From assembly GCA_028708815.1 (NCBI GenBank), contig JAQVYB010000015.1:1-38941 (forward strand): 38,941 bases of DNA, in the 5' to 3' direction. Every line of letters starts with the position of its first letter. Within the stretch, counting starts at the first letter, position 1. This DNA comes from Kiritimatiellia bacterium (GTDB taxonomy: Bacteria; Verrucomicrobiota; Kiritimatiellia; RZYC01). The notes beneath the pieces are model-generated. The model worked only from the letters and a program-made list of their open reading frames with translations, was not told where the DNA came from and did no database searches. This document shows, piece by piece, positions 9,131 to 16,803 of this stretch. Made by a program: the position numbers and the translations under genes.

Positions 9131-9548
9131 TTCTGAAGCGGGCGGCTTGGCCTCATGCATTATTTTTTCGGATGGTTGATTTGTACCCGGAACAGCCCGC
9201 AGTAAAAAAATGCCATACACAGATTTCACCGATTGCCTTGAATTACGGCTTGAATCAGTCTTGCGTGACAGGCTATGTCTGGAATCATGATTTCTAAACA
9301 AAACGGTTCGTCACCGATGAACTCTACCTCTGTCGATCGTGAACGGACTAAACAGGAGATTGAAGCGTTGATCCCTGGGAAGGAGTCAAAGCCAACGCGG
9401 TTCAGACCTTCAAGGCGCGCAACAAGAGCACCGAGACGGCGACCGTATTTAGAACCGTTTAAGGGCGGGGGAGGATTCAGTTGTTCGAAAAATTCGAATA
9501 ACTCCGCCGGGCACATACAGCTTATGAAAATGAAGAGGGGAACCACGG
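9131..9548. other. Gene-free stretch at the left edge of the accessory region
   Basis: No convincing gene is seen in these 418 bp on either strand. Short open frames exist but match no family I recognise and lack ribosome binding sites. The stretch separates the ordered efflux operon from the defence genes and may hold the left boundary of an inserted segment. No copy of the tRNA-Pro 3' end was found here. Confidence 0.5.
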
Positions 9549-9570
9549 ATGAACACGGATAAACACGGAT
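9544..9570 (+). repeat. Three 10-bp direct repeats (CACGGATRAA type)
   Basis: CACGGAT occurs at 9544, 9554 and 9564, an exact 10-bp period, with the third copy diverging after the core. The start codon of the DNA-binding partner of the toxin lies inside the array. One-turn spacing could suit autoregulatory binding, but similar short arrays also occur as dispersed intergenic repeats. Confidence 0.6.
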
Positions 9571-10601
9571 TGGATACACGCAAAGATTTGACGGTTTCTG
9601 CCGTGGATCGGCAGAATATTCTCAATAATCCATACGCCTTGCAGGAGATCGAAAAGGCGGCTGAAATCAAGGGAATCGCGTTCGAGGGGCGGAGGGTCGT
9701 TCTCAAGGAACAGGTGGCGTCGTTTTTTGAGGTGGATGTTCGCACGATTGAGAATTATCTTTCGAGGCACGCTGAGGAACTGGCCCAAAACGGGTACGAG
9801 GTGATTCGCGGCAAGCGGTTGAAAGAGTTCAAGATGCGCATTGCTGAGAATGATGTTCCCGAAACGATTTTCGGGAACATATCCAAGACCCCTCAATTGG
9901 GCATCTTCGACTCGCGGGCCTTCCTGAACCTGGCCATGCTGATGACGGAGAGCGAGCGAGCCCGGGTTTTGCGACAGGTCATGCTGGATATCGTCATTGA
10001 CACGATCAACGCGCGTACGGGAGGCGGGACCAAATACATCAATCAGCGGGACGAAGACTTCGTTGTCTCGTATTTCGAGGAAGAGAATTACCGCAAGGAG
10101 TTCACTGATGCGTTGCGTGACTGCGTGGACATGGGGCAGGCGAAGTACCCTATCTATACCGATAAGATATACGTAAGCATTTTTCGAGAGAATGCGCAGG
10201 AATACCGGCGGATTCTGCGTTTGCACACCAAGGACAAGGTGCGGGATACGCTATACTCCGAGGTTCTGGACCTAGTGGCGTCCTACGAATACGGTTTTGG
10301 CAGAAAACTGCGCACCGAATTCGAGAAGGTCGGCAGGAAGCTTACCCCATGGGAAGCCGATCATTTGTTTGCTGCATTTGAAAAGGAACCGCATTGGACG
10401 CCCTTGGTGGAGAAAGCCCGCAATAAAATGGCCAGCCGGGATCTTGCTTTTCGCGATGCGTTGCATCATCAACTCAAGGAATACGTGTCGCCTGTGAAAC
10501 GAGATGATTTTGAGCGATTTCTGGGCGAGAAGAGCAAGGAACTATCGGAACGTTTGGAGGAGGCAAAGGATGTCATGAAGCGGTTGAAGGAGCGTGAATA
10601 A
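9549..10601 (+). CDS. DNA-binding protein paired with a Doc/Fic toxin (probable antitoxin or regulator)
   Basis: A 350-residue protein of the type commonly found directly upstream of death-on-curing toxins. The N-terminal part (about 15-80) carries a helix-turn-helix-like segment (VASFFEVDVRTIENYLSRH). A conserved central part reads GIFDSRAFLNLAMLM and GGGTKYINQRDEDF. The C-terminus is a helical, charged region (about 300-350). A GAGGGG sequence lies 8 nt before the ATG. The stop overlaps the toxin start (TAATG), so the two are translationally coupled. It probably neutralises the toxin and may bind the 10-bp repeats at its own start. That role is an inference. Confidence 0.8.
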   Translation: MNTDKHGLDTRKDLTVSAVDRQNILNNPYALQEIEKAAEIKGIAFEGRRVVLKEQVASFFEVDVRTIENYLSRHAEELAQNGYEVIRGKRLKEFKMRIAENDVPETIFGNISKTPQLGIFDSRAFLNLAMLMTESERARVLRQVMLDIVIDTINARTGGGTKYINQRDEDFVVSYFEEENYRKEFTDALRDCVDMGQAKYPIYTDKIYVSIFRENAQEYRRILRLHTKDKVRDTLYSEVLDLVASYEYGFGRKLRTEFEKVGRKLTPWEADHLFAAFEKEPHWTPLVEKARNKMASRDLAFRDALHHQLKEYVSPVKRDDFERFLGEKSKELSERLEEAKDVMKRLKERE

Positions 10602-11068
10602 TGCCGCTGATCTACATCAATCTTGAGCAGGCGATTGAAACACACCGCAAAACGGTCGAGGTCAGCGGCGGCGGCGCTATGGGGCCTCTTGACCTGGGGC
10701 GGCTGGAAAGCGTATTGGAACACATTCAAAACGACCTGTACTACCCGGAGTTTGAGGATAAACTTACGCATCTCTTCTTCAGCGCCAACAAGCTCCATTG
10801 TTTTCAGGATGGCAACAAACGGATCGCTATTTCGCTGGGGGCGCAGTTTCTCTTGTTGAACGGCTATGTCTTTGCCGCAACCCGATTTCTGCGCGAAATG
10901 GAAAACATCAGCTACCATGTTGCTGCAGGGCGGATTGACAAGGATTTGCTCAAGGAAATCATTTCAGCGGTCATTGAGGACCGTACGGAAGATGAGGCTT
11001 TGAAAATGAAGATACTTCACGCGATCAGCCGTGAACGCATCCTGGAGAACGTGCAGCGCGTTCAGTAA
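10601..11068 (+). CDS. Doc/Fic-family toxin (death-on-curing)
   Basis: A 155-residue protein with the family core motif HCFQDGNKR at residues 66-74, a Doc-like version of HxFx(D/G)xNK/R. Doc of phage P1 phosphorylates EF-Tu, whereas many Fic proteins transfer AMP. The D-G-N-K-R form is closer to Doc. It is coupled by a one-base overlap to the upstream DNA-binding gene, giving a toxin-antitoxin pair. All core residues are present, so it is probably active. The reading frame of a restriction-helicase remnant begins immediately after its stop. Confidence 0.9.
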   Translation: MPLIYINLEQAIETHRKTVEVSGGGAMGPLDLGRLESVLEHIQNDLYYPEFEDKLTHLFFSANKLHCFQDGNKRIAISLGAQFLLLNGYVFAATRFLREMENISYHVAAGRIDKDLLKEIISAVIEDRTEDEALKMKILHAISRERILENVQRVQ

Positions 11069-11269
11069 GGGAACGACATTCCGAAGTCGTCCAAATTGCT
11101 TGAGGATTATCTCATAAGGGCCGAAGCAGATGATCCGAAAACAACGGTCTATTCCTTCCCGAATTTCTCCGTCGAAATGGAGACCGGCACGGGAAAGACG
11201 CATGTCTATTTGCGGACGATCTTCGACCTGAACGCGAAGACTCATGCGGAGAGCGAATTTGAGAAGTAA
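11069..11269 (+). pseudogene. Remnant of a type III restriction enzyme (Res helicase) subunit
   Basis: An open frame directly after the toxin stop, about 66 codons to a TAA at 11267. It contains the characteristic Res block FPNFSVEMETGTGKT (Walker A TGTGKT) followed by HVYLRTIFDLN. This is motif I of type III restriction helicases, which are normally around 900 residues. No start codon with a ribosome binding site is visible, and the rest of the helicase and the methyltransferase are absent, so this is a decayed fragment. It shows that the locus once carried another defence gene. Confidence 0.8.
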
Positions 11270-11756
11270 TGCATTATGCAGGATCAGCTCTTCGGAAGTG
11301 ATTTCGAAAAGCCCTTAAACAACTGATGGAAGTGAAGAAAGAATATACCGCGAACAGACGCGAATAAACGCCCATGCAATGAAATGATTCACCTGATTTC
11401 TGTAAGCGAATCTTCGATCAGCAACAAAACAACTTGAATGCTCTGGCGACAATACCATGACCATCCGAAGTGCTCGATAATCTTTCTGTGGTTCAGATCA
11501 ATGAATCTAAAACTCGTCCCATGTCTACCGAAAAAGCACCCTTCTTCCTACCGGACATCACCATGCGCGAGCGATGAGTTATACTCCTATAAACATCAAC
11601 TCTCTCGCATTGTTCTTATATGATCCCATAGCTTATCTTCATAAGGGTCATCCTCGATTATTGCAAAATACCAGACAATATTGCAGACTCTTTTTCGGGA
11701 TGGAAAACTTATATATTAATAGTATGGCGTCCTGATCAGATGCTTGGAGATCAACA
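11270..11756. other. AT-richer gene-free stretch before the STAND gene
   Basis: No gene is supported here. A short MQDQLFGSDFEKPLNN frame (from 11278) may be a second fragment of the restriction locus. At about 11348-11370 there is a degenerate CGCGAA-type repeat resembling the array at 9544. The last 60 bp are AT-rich with TATATT at 11712-11717, a likely -10 region for the next gene, but no good -35 box is seen. Confidence 0.45.
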
Positions 11757-14700
11757 ATGTCGGAGTGCAACGATAAGCAGGGAGCCGCTCTTTTAACACC
11801 TCTTCTGGAGATCGGAAAGCGCTGGCAGGAGGTCAATCCGGCCCGGGCCATGGGAGGCATCTGGGCTGCAAGCGGTTTCCAATATCAGTTCGACGTCTTG
11901 CTAAGCCGTGTATGCGACGCTTTCGGACGTGAGCATGAAACCAGCCGCCTCCCGACATCCGCAGGCCCGGTCTTCAGCGAAATCCTTAGCGACGTTCTCG
12001 AATCCGACGTCAAGGGCGGTTGCGCATACGTTGTGCAGGTCAAGCATACAGTGAGGGCAGCACAGCTTCGTGCTGCGTTTGAGGAGTTTCTGTCGGTAGC
12101 GCACTTCATCAATGTAGAGGCCCCCGACTGGCTTCCTCTTCTACGGTTCCAGGTGGCAACGCAATCATGCGAAGTCGCAGATACCACCTCGCTCGTGGAT
12201 TCATGGATGCGCAAGATTACCGGGTTCCCGGAGCCCATAAGGCAGGCCCTCAGCGGCATCTCTGTACTGGAAGTGCCTGATCCTGTGGACGAGATTGTCA
12301 CGTTCCTCATCAATAGGCTTTTCTGTGCGCAACCCTACGATACGCTTTCAGAACTGCGCGGCATGATCATTGGCAAGGCGGCAGATCCCGTCTCCGGGCT
12401 CCATGATGTTTGGCAGCAGCTCACGGCTATTGCCCGGAATGCGGAACCGTCAGGCGTCGTGCATTGGGTCAGTGACGATGACCGCCCCCCAAAGGCCGTG
12501 AAGCTCGGTGCAGTGCTGGTGGGCGAGAACCCGCATTTCCCGCATCTCCGGGCTGGCTGCTTCGCGCTTCGCCCACAATACGAGATTCTTACTTCACGTT
12601 TCCTCGACTTCATCGGCAAGGAAGCGGGCGAGGAGGCCAAACAGCCGCTGTTCTGGATCGGCGGTCGATCCGGCGCCGGAAAGAGCGTCGCCCTTCTACA
12701 CCTGCTTGCGCATGTAAAGCAGACACAAAACATGGACATTCTATATCTTCGGGGCCAATCCGGCCTGCCTGAAGCATTGCGAATGGCACTTAAAGGGACC
12801 AAGGGCGGCCGGCGCGTGATTATCGGCGTCGATGATCCCTTCGCTCCGGGCGAAACAGGATTGCAGAGATGGGAGCAAGCACTTCGGGTTACGTCCTCAT
12901 TGCAGGAAAGGAGTGACTCTCCGAACTATCCGATACTCGTCTGCTGTGGGCCTGCGGAACAGCGGCTGCGATTGGAAGCCGCGTTTATGGAACTCGTAAC
13001 TATCGGCGGATGGGATGTTCCAAATGCGACGGTGGAAGATGTTGAGGGATTACGAACCTGGTATTTAGCGAGAACCGGACGACTTGCTCCGGAGATCGAC
13101 GGCGAGAACCTGTTGCTCGTGCAGCTCTTTTTCGAGTGGCGGACAGGAAAGAGGATTCCGGAGTTCGCCTCGCGCTTGCGGAGGCGATTGGAGGCACTGA
13201 AGCCAAAGGCTTTCTATGTCGTCGCGCGCGCCCTGTCAGCAAATCGTCTATACTTGGACTACCCTACGCGGGCCCTACAGGATCTTCGGCTTACGCCCCA
13301 GGAACGGGACTCGCTCAATATCCTGCTGCGTGAGCACCACATGGAGCCTTCATTCGCAGAGGGAGAGCATGTGCGCATCGCGCACCCTCACCTTGCCAAT
13401 GCAGTTTACGAGACATGGTTTCCGTCGGACGGTACTGCCGAGGAAACTCGGGCGGATCATGTCAGCCGTTTGCTCAGCGCGTATGTCGAACCGGCGGGAG
13501 AGCCTGGAGGGCAAACAGCCCCCATCTGGGGGCTTTGCCACAGCTTGCGTTCCTCGGCCGCCTCAACCGTGAGGAGCAGACTAACGGAGGCGGATATTCA
13601 TGCTCCCCTCTGCGCTGCATACAAGGCAACGGCAATGCCGGTAAAGAGCGGCCCAGACCTAATTCCCTTGCTTCCTGCCTGGATTGAGCTTTCCTCGCTC
13701 CTGCAGCAGTTGCCCTTGGCACCTCCTCCCGCCAGTCTGGCAATGGCCCTTCTCCGAGATGCTGCGGTGCCGTGCCGCGGGACGCGTCTTGTGTGCCACA
13801 AGCTTATGGAATTTATGAGCACATTAGGGCTCCCCACGGAGGTGAAAGAAACAGTTGTTTCTGTGTTGCGGCGCTTTCCGGATTGGCATGAGTGGCCATA
13901 TGTTGCCGTGGACCTCCTTCAACGGCTTCCCGAAGACGGCGAAGTCCTGAAGCTTTGCTCGGACTGGCTGGGAGTTCAAACGCATGCTACGCGAGGCATG
14001 GCACAACTGCTGACGGAATTGATTGCTGTCCGGCCGGGCGACCGGCGCGTTCTTGCCTTGGCCGTCGGATCTCCGTGCATGCGATCACCGTACGAAGGGC
14101 GCGTGGTCGCCGCGGCCTGTCGCAACTCAGCCCCGGCGGCAGGCGAGATGTTCGAATCCTGGCTGCGGGACCATTCACGGGAAGCACAAGCGGCACGAAC
14201 GCTTGGTCAAGGAATCCTTGGTGGTCTGCCCGGCGCGATTCAGGCAGGAACCAAATGGTGTGAGCGCTGGCATGCGGAAGACAATGCAACATGGGTTCTT
14301 GAACCGCTTCTTGACTTGGGGCCTGATCCAGACCTTTGCCGCAAGTGGGCTCTGATATGGCTATCAACCCACGGCGGGCCCGCAGCCAGTTATGTCGTGG
14401 AACGTTTGCTCAGGCAGCACCCAGGTAGCAGAGAGGTCCTGGACGCCGCACACCGATGGCTGGAGGCCGAGTCCCCGGAGCTTCCGCACTGGTTGCCCGT
14501 CTGGCTCACCACTTCGCGGCAGGAGACGAGGGCGTTGTCGGCGCTCATCAGTCTTGGCATGGAGGGACTACGGGATGCACCCATCACGACACGACACTGG
14601 GCACCCGCTTGGCGACAGCTCTGGCGAATCGCCCATGGCGACCCATCTCTCCTTGACCTCGCCGTCGAGAAGCTCTCACAGGCGCAAGCGCTTCAAAGCA

Positions 14701-16067
14701 ATCGCACTTGGCTGCGCGCTTGGCTCACGGTGTTCCGGGAAAGCAGTGCGGAGCGGAGGATAACAGATCTTGGTATTCAATGGCTAAATGCGCGCTTGAC
14801 CACTCGAAGGTGGGCGATGACTTGGACGGCAATCGCTGACGTCAGAAGAGAGGATGATGTGGTCATTGACTGCGCAATTCGTTGGTTGGCACACAACACC
14901 GGTACGTGGCGAGTGTGGGCCGCTATCTGGCTGCGTTGTCACGAGATGGCAAAACAGAAGTCTCATGAGTTGCGTCTGGTTGCCGCTGCACGCGAATGGT
15001 TGCCCAAGGTGCCTTGGACGGAAATACCTGCGTGGACGACAATATGGCAGAAGACGGCCAAGGGCGGGGACACGACGGAAGGCATTGCGGACGTTGCCCA
15101 CGACTGGCTTGTAGATGATGATCACTGGGGTGTGGGTGATTGGGACAAGATATGGAGCATTCTTTGGCACGCCGAAAGTCATAGCGACCTTCGCGACATG
15201 GGCCTCGTGTGGTTGCGAGAGGGTGTTGCGGAATTTTCGACATGGCCAACGGTCTGGGGTCAAATTTGGCAAGGGGAGAAAGATGGCGAACTCCCCTGTC
15301 TTGCTATCCGGTGGCTCAAACAGCGCCATCGTTATAAGCACGGTTCCTGGGTTCGTGTCCTCCGTGATCTCGTAAATGCTGGCGCTTTCACGGACGACCT
15401 AGCCGACATCGGCATTGCGTGGCTGAAGAGTGCTCCGTCGCGTTCTAATTGGTGGGCGGATGTGTGGACGACGACAGCGCGCCCGTTCGATCCGCTGCCC
15501 AGAGAACTGGTGCATCTTGGAAACAGATGGCTCGATCAGAGCCAGCCGAGTAGTAACGCCTGGGGCAAGGTTGCGAGTCGGCTACTGAGCAACAAGACGC
15601 TCCACGCCTCTGTCGCGAAGCATCTCCGACGTTTTCTTGATGAGCAACCAACCGCAAATCAATGGGGAAGCCTGTGGCGGATATACTGCTCAATGCCCGA
15701 GGCCGTTGAACCCATGGCTCTCGGTCGCAGGTGGCTGACGATGGTGTTGAAGCGGAATCCGAGCAACACAACCTGGCACATGGTCTGGCAGGATATGATA
15801 GAGCGAGAAAATGGGACCCCCGCTACTGAACTATGCGATCTTGGTAAGCAATGGCTTGCCGTTGTCCCGGCCAAGATTACGGCATGGCCGAATGTCTGGA
15901 TACGGCTTTGGGAAATGGATCCGTCCATCGAGCTTCGGGAATTGGGGCAGGGGTGGATTGAGAAGGGCTATGACCGGAATCCGACGTATGAGCGTGTGGT
16001 TATCGCATTGCGTGGATTGCCAATTGGACGGGAGGGAAAACCCCATAAAACAAATACGACAGAATAA
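11757..16067 (+). CDS. Avs-like STAND NTPase: nuclease-like domain, P-loop ATPase and 14 Trp-rich repeats
   Basis: A 1436-residue protein with GGAG 7 nt before its ATG. The N-terminal domain (about 30-130) has G40-F-Q-Y-Q44, Asp84 and then Q94-V-K96-H. This spacing fits PD-(D/E)xK nucleases of the DUF4297/Cap4 kind. The ATPase has Walker A GGRSGAGKS (302-310) and Walker B VIIGVDDP (Asp359, Asp360). A winged-helix-like segment near residue 555 reads HVRIAHPHLANAV. The C-terminus (911-1409) is 14 tandem repeats of 33-41 residues, pattern W..VW..(L/I)W...L..LG..WL. Avs proteins share this order of effector, STAND ATPase and helical sensor. By analogy the repeats would detect a phage protein and the nuclease would degrade DNA. 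The target is unknown, and I do not recognise this repeat type as TPR or ankyrin. Confidence 0.82.
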   Translation: MSECNDKQGAALLTPLLEIGKRWQEVNPARAMGGIWAASGFQYQFDVLLSRVCDAFGREHETSRLPTSAGPVFSEILSDVLESDVKGGCAYVVQVKHTVRAAQLRAAFEEFLSVAHFINVEAPDWLPLLRFQVATQSCEVADTTSLVDSWMRKITGFPEPIRQALSGISVLEVPDPVDEIVTFLINRLFCAQPYDTLSELRGMIIGKAADPVSGLHDVWQQLTAIARNAEPSGVVHWVSDDDRPPKAVKLGAVLVGENPHFPHLRAGCFALRPQYEILTSRFLDFIGKEAGEEAKQPLFWIGGRSGAGKSVALLHLLAHVKQTQNMDILYLRGQSGLPEALRMALKGTKGGRRVIIGVDDPFAPGETGLQRWEQALRVTSSLQERSDSPNYPILVCCGPAEQRLRLEAAFMELVTIGGWDVPNATVEDVEGLRTWYLARTGRLAPEIDGENLLLVQLFFEWRTGKRIPEFASRLRRRLEALKPKAFYVVARALSANRLYLDYPTRALQDLRLTPQERDSLNILLREHHMEPSFAEGEHVRIAHPHLANAVYETWFPSDGTAEETRADHVSRLLSAYVEPAGEPGGQTAPIWGLCHSLRSSAASTVRSRLTEADIHAPLCAAYKATAMPVKSGPDLIPLLPAWIELSSLLQQLPLAPPPASLAMALLRDAAVPCRGTRLVCHKLMEFMSTLGLPTEVKETVVSVLRRFPDWHEWPYVAVDLLQRLPEDGEVLKLCSDWLGVQTHATRGMAQLLTELIAVRPGDRRVLALAVGSPCMRSPYEGRVVAAACRNSAPAAGEMFESWLRDHSREAQAARTLGQGILGGLPGAIQAGTKWCERWHAEDNATWVLEPLLDLGPDPDLCRKWALIWLSTHGGPAASYVVERLLRQHPGSREVLDAAHRWLEAESPELPHWLPVWLTTSRQETRALSALISLGMEGLRDAPITTRHWAPAWRQLWRIAHGDPSLLDLAVEKLSQAQALQSNRTWLRAWLTVFRESSAERRITDLGIQWLNARLTTRRWAMTWTAIADVRREDDVVIDCAIRWLAHNTGTWRVWAAIWLRCHEMAKQKSHELRLVAAAREWLPKVPWTEIPAWTTIWQKTAKGGDTTEGIADVAHDWLVDDDHWGVGDWDKIWSILWHAESHSDLRDMGLVWLREGVAEFSTWPTVWGQIWQGEKDGELPCLAIRWLKQRHRYKHGSWVRVLRDLVNAGAFTDDLADIGIAWLKSAPSRSNWWADVWTTTARPFDPLPRELVHLGNRWLDQSQPSSNAWGKVASRLLSNKTLHASVAKHLRRFLDEQPTANQWGSLWRIYCSMPEAVEPMALGRRWLTMVLKRNPSNTTWHMVWQDMIERENGTPATELCDLGKQWLAVVPAKITAWPNVWIRLWEMDPSIELRELGQGWIEKGYDRNPTYERVVIALRGLPIGREGKPHKTNTTE
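14487..15983 (+). repeat. Region encoding 14 tandem Trp-rich helical repeats
   Basis: Codons 911-1409 of the STAND protein. Units begin at residues 911, 947, 984, 1018, 1051, 1092, 1128, 1162, 1197, 1231, 1267, 1301, 1338 and 1375. Most units have two Trp in the first helix and LGxxWL in the second. The DNA copies have diverged, so this is old duplication rather than a recent expansion. The stretch before residue 911 (about 850-910) contains weaker units. Confidence 0.8.
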
Positions 16068-16233
16068 CTTGTGAGATAGTGGTGACGCTTGAGGCAGTGA
16101 TAATGGCCGTGAGTATTACTGCTGATAGTCGCCTGTAGTGAGCTTACTGATGATTGAAAGAACAAAGAAGACGAATTCTCGACGAACCTTCGTTTATTAT
16201 TGGTTCAGGATGAAAGTTTAATTACTTTTCGCA

Positions 16234-16485
16234 TCATAGGCGTTTTTTAGCAATAGCACGACCAGAGGCGGTCTTGAGATAGCGTTCAAATTCGAGCGCT
16301 TGCAAGCGATCCGTGAATGCAATGGCGGTTTTGATGCGCCAGGGACGGAATTTGGCCGTGTGTGGATCGCCGCCGCCATTGTGGTGTTTGACACGCTGAT
16401 CGAGGTTCTCGGTGAACCCCGTGTAGAAGTGTTCTGGATCGTTTGTGGATTGAAGAATATAGACATAATAGAAAGGTTGTTTCAT
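16234..16485 (-). CDS. Solo GIY-YIG nuclease domain protein
   Basis: An 83-residue single-domain protein. It opens with YYVYILQS, then HFYTGFTENLDQRVKHHN (the GIY-YIG core with the catalytic Arg) and ends with YLKTASGRAIAKKRL, as in the UPF0213/YhbQ group. GGAG lies 5 nt before the ATG. Such small nucleases may act on DNA, but their role is poorly known. It lies on the same strand as the tRNA-Pro, just beyond a duplicated tRNA 3' end, which suggests insertion next to the tRNA gene. It could be a small mobile nuclease or merely a passenger. Confidence 0.9.
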   Translation of the reverse strand: MKQPFYYVYILQSTNDPEHFYTGFTENLDQRVKHHNGGGDPHTAKFRPWRIKTAIAFTDRLQALEFERYLKTASGRAIAKKRL

Positions 16486-16563
16486 CTATTCTCCGGCGTG
16501 CCGAGCCGTAGCTCACGAAGCTGGAATGCTGAAAAGCCCGCCTGCGTTTTCACTTCGGCGCGG

Positions 16564-16599
16564 CAGCCTTCGCTATCACTCCGTGCTGAGCGAAGGCTG
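16564..16599. repeat. 11-bp perfect inverted repeat with 14-nt loop
   Basis: CAGCCTTCGCT (16564-16574) is repeated inverted as AGCGAAGGCTG (16589-16599). It abuts the duplicated tRNA 3' end and lies between it and the GIY-YIG gene. It could end transcription of the tRNA region or mark an inserted element. There is no T-run after it on either strand. Confidence 0.65.
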
Positions 16600-16657
16600 G
16601 TCGGGGTGACTGGATTTGAACCAGCGACTTTCCCGACATCCGTCGGGACGCTCTGCC
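16598..16657 (-). pseudogene. Partial tRNA-Pro copy (3' half with altered anticodon arm)
   Basis: Positions 16598-16630 are identical to the last 33 nt of the tRNA-Pro gene at 16677-16709, including the T arm, the acceptor strand and CCA. Further 5' the similarity continues only as GGCAGAGCG of the D arm. The anticodon arm is replaced by a palindrome TCCCGA-n6-TCGGGA (16631-16648). The 5' acceptor strand is missing, so it cannot be a working tRNA. It may be a relic of insertion at the tRNA 3' end. Confidence 0.65.
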
Positions 16658-16676
16658 GAATCGCTTTGTTCAAAAA

Positions 16677-16753
16677 TGGTCGGGGTGACTGGATTTGAAC
16701 CAGCGACTTCTTGGTCCCGAACCAAGCGCTCTACCAGGCTGAGCCACACCCCG
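16677..16753 (-). tRNA. tRNA-Pro (anticodon CGG)
   Basis: On the minus strand it folds into a complete cloverleaf. The acceptor stem CGGGGTG pairs with CACCCCG. The D arm is GCTC/GAGC. The anticodon stem CTTGG/CCAAG encloses the loop TTCGGGA with anticodon CGG, and the T arm loop is TTCAAAT. The discriminator A is followed by an encoded CCA. It stands alone, with its 3' end facing the accessory region, a common target for integration. Confidence 0.95.
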
Positions 16754-16803
16754 AATTCAGGAAGGAAAGGCCGCACGTTAGTGCAGTTGCTTCACGGCGT
16801 CAA

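Noticed and set aside
9226-9579. A 117-codon minus-strand frame in the gap before the toxin genes
   Set aside because: No ribosome binding site or domain was recognised; it runs into the 10-bp repeats.
11438-11623. A 61-codon frame before the STAND gene
   Set aside because: No ribosome binding site, odd composition and no family resemblance.
9131-16709. Whole accessory region as one integrated element bounded by tRNA-Pro att repeats
   Set aside because: The 33-bp tRNA repeat has both copies at the right end, 79 bp apart; no copy was found at the left edge and there is no integrase.
16482-16776. Small minus-strand coding frames with AGSNPVTPT-like sequences
   Set aside because: These are translations of the tRNA-Pro and its partial copy, a common false prediction.
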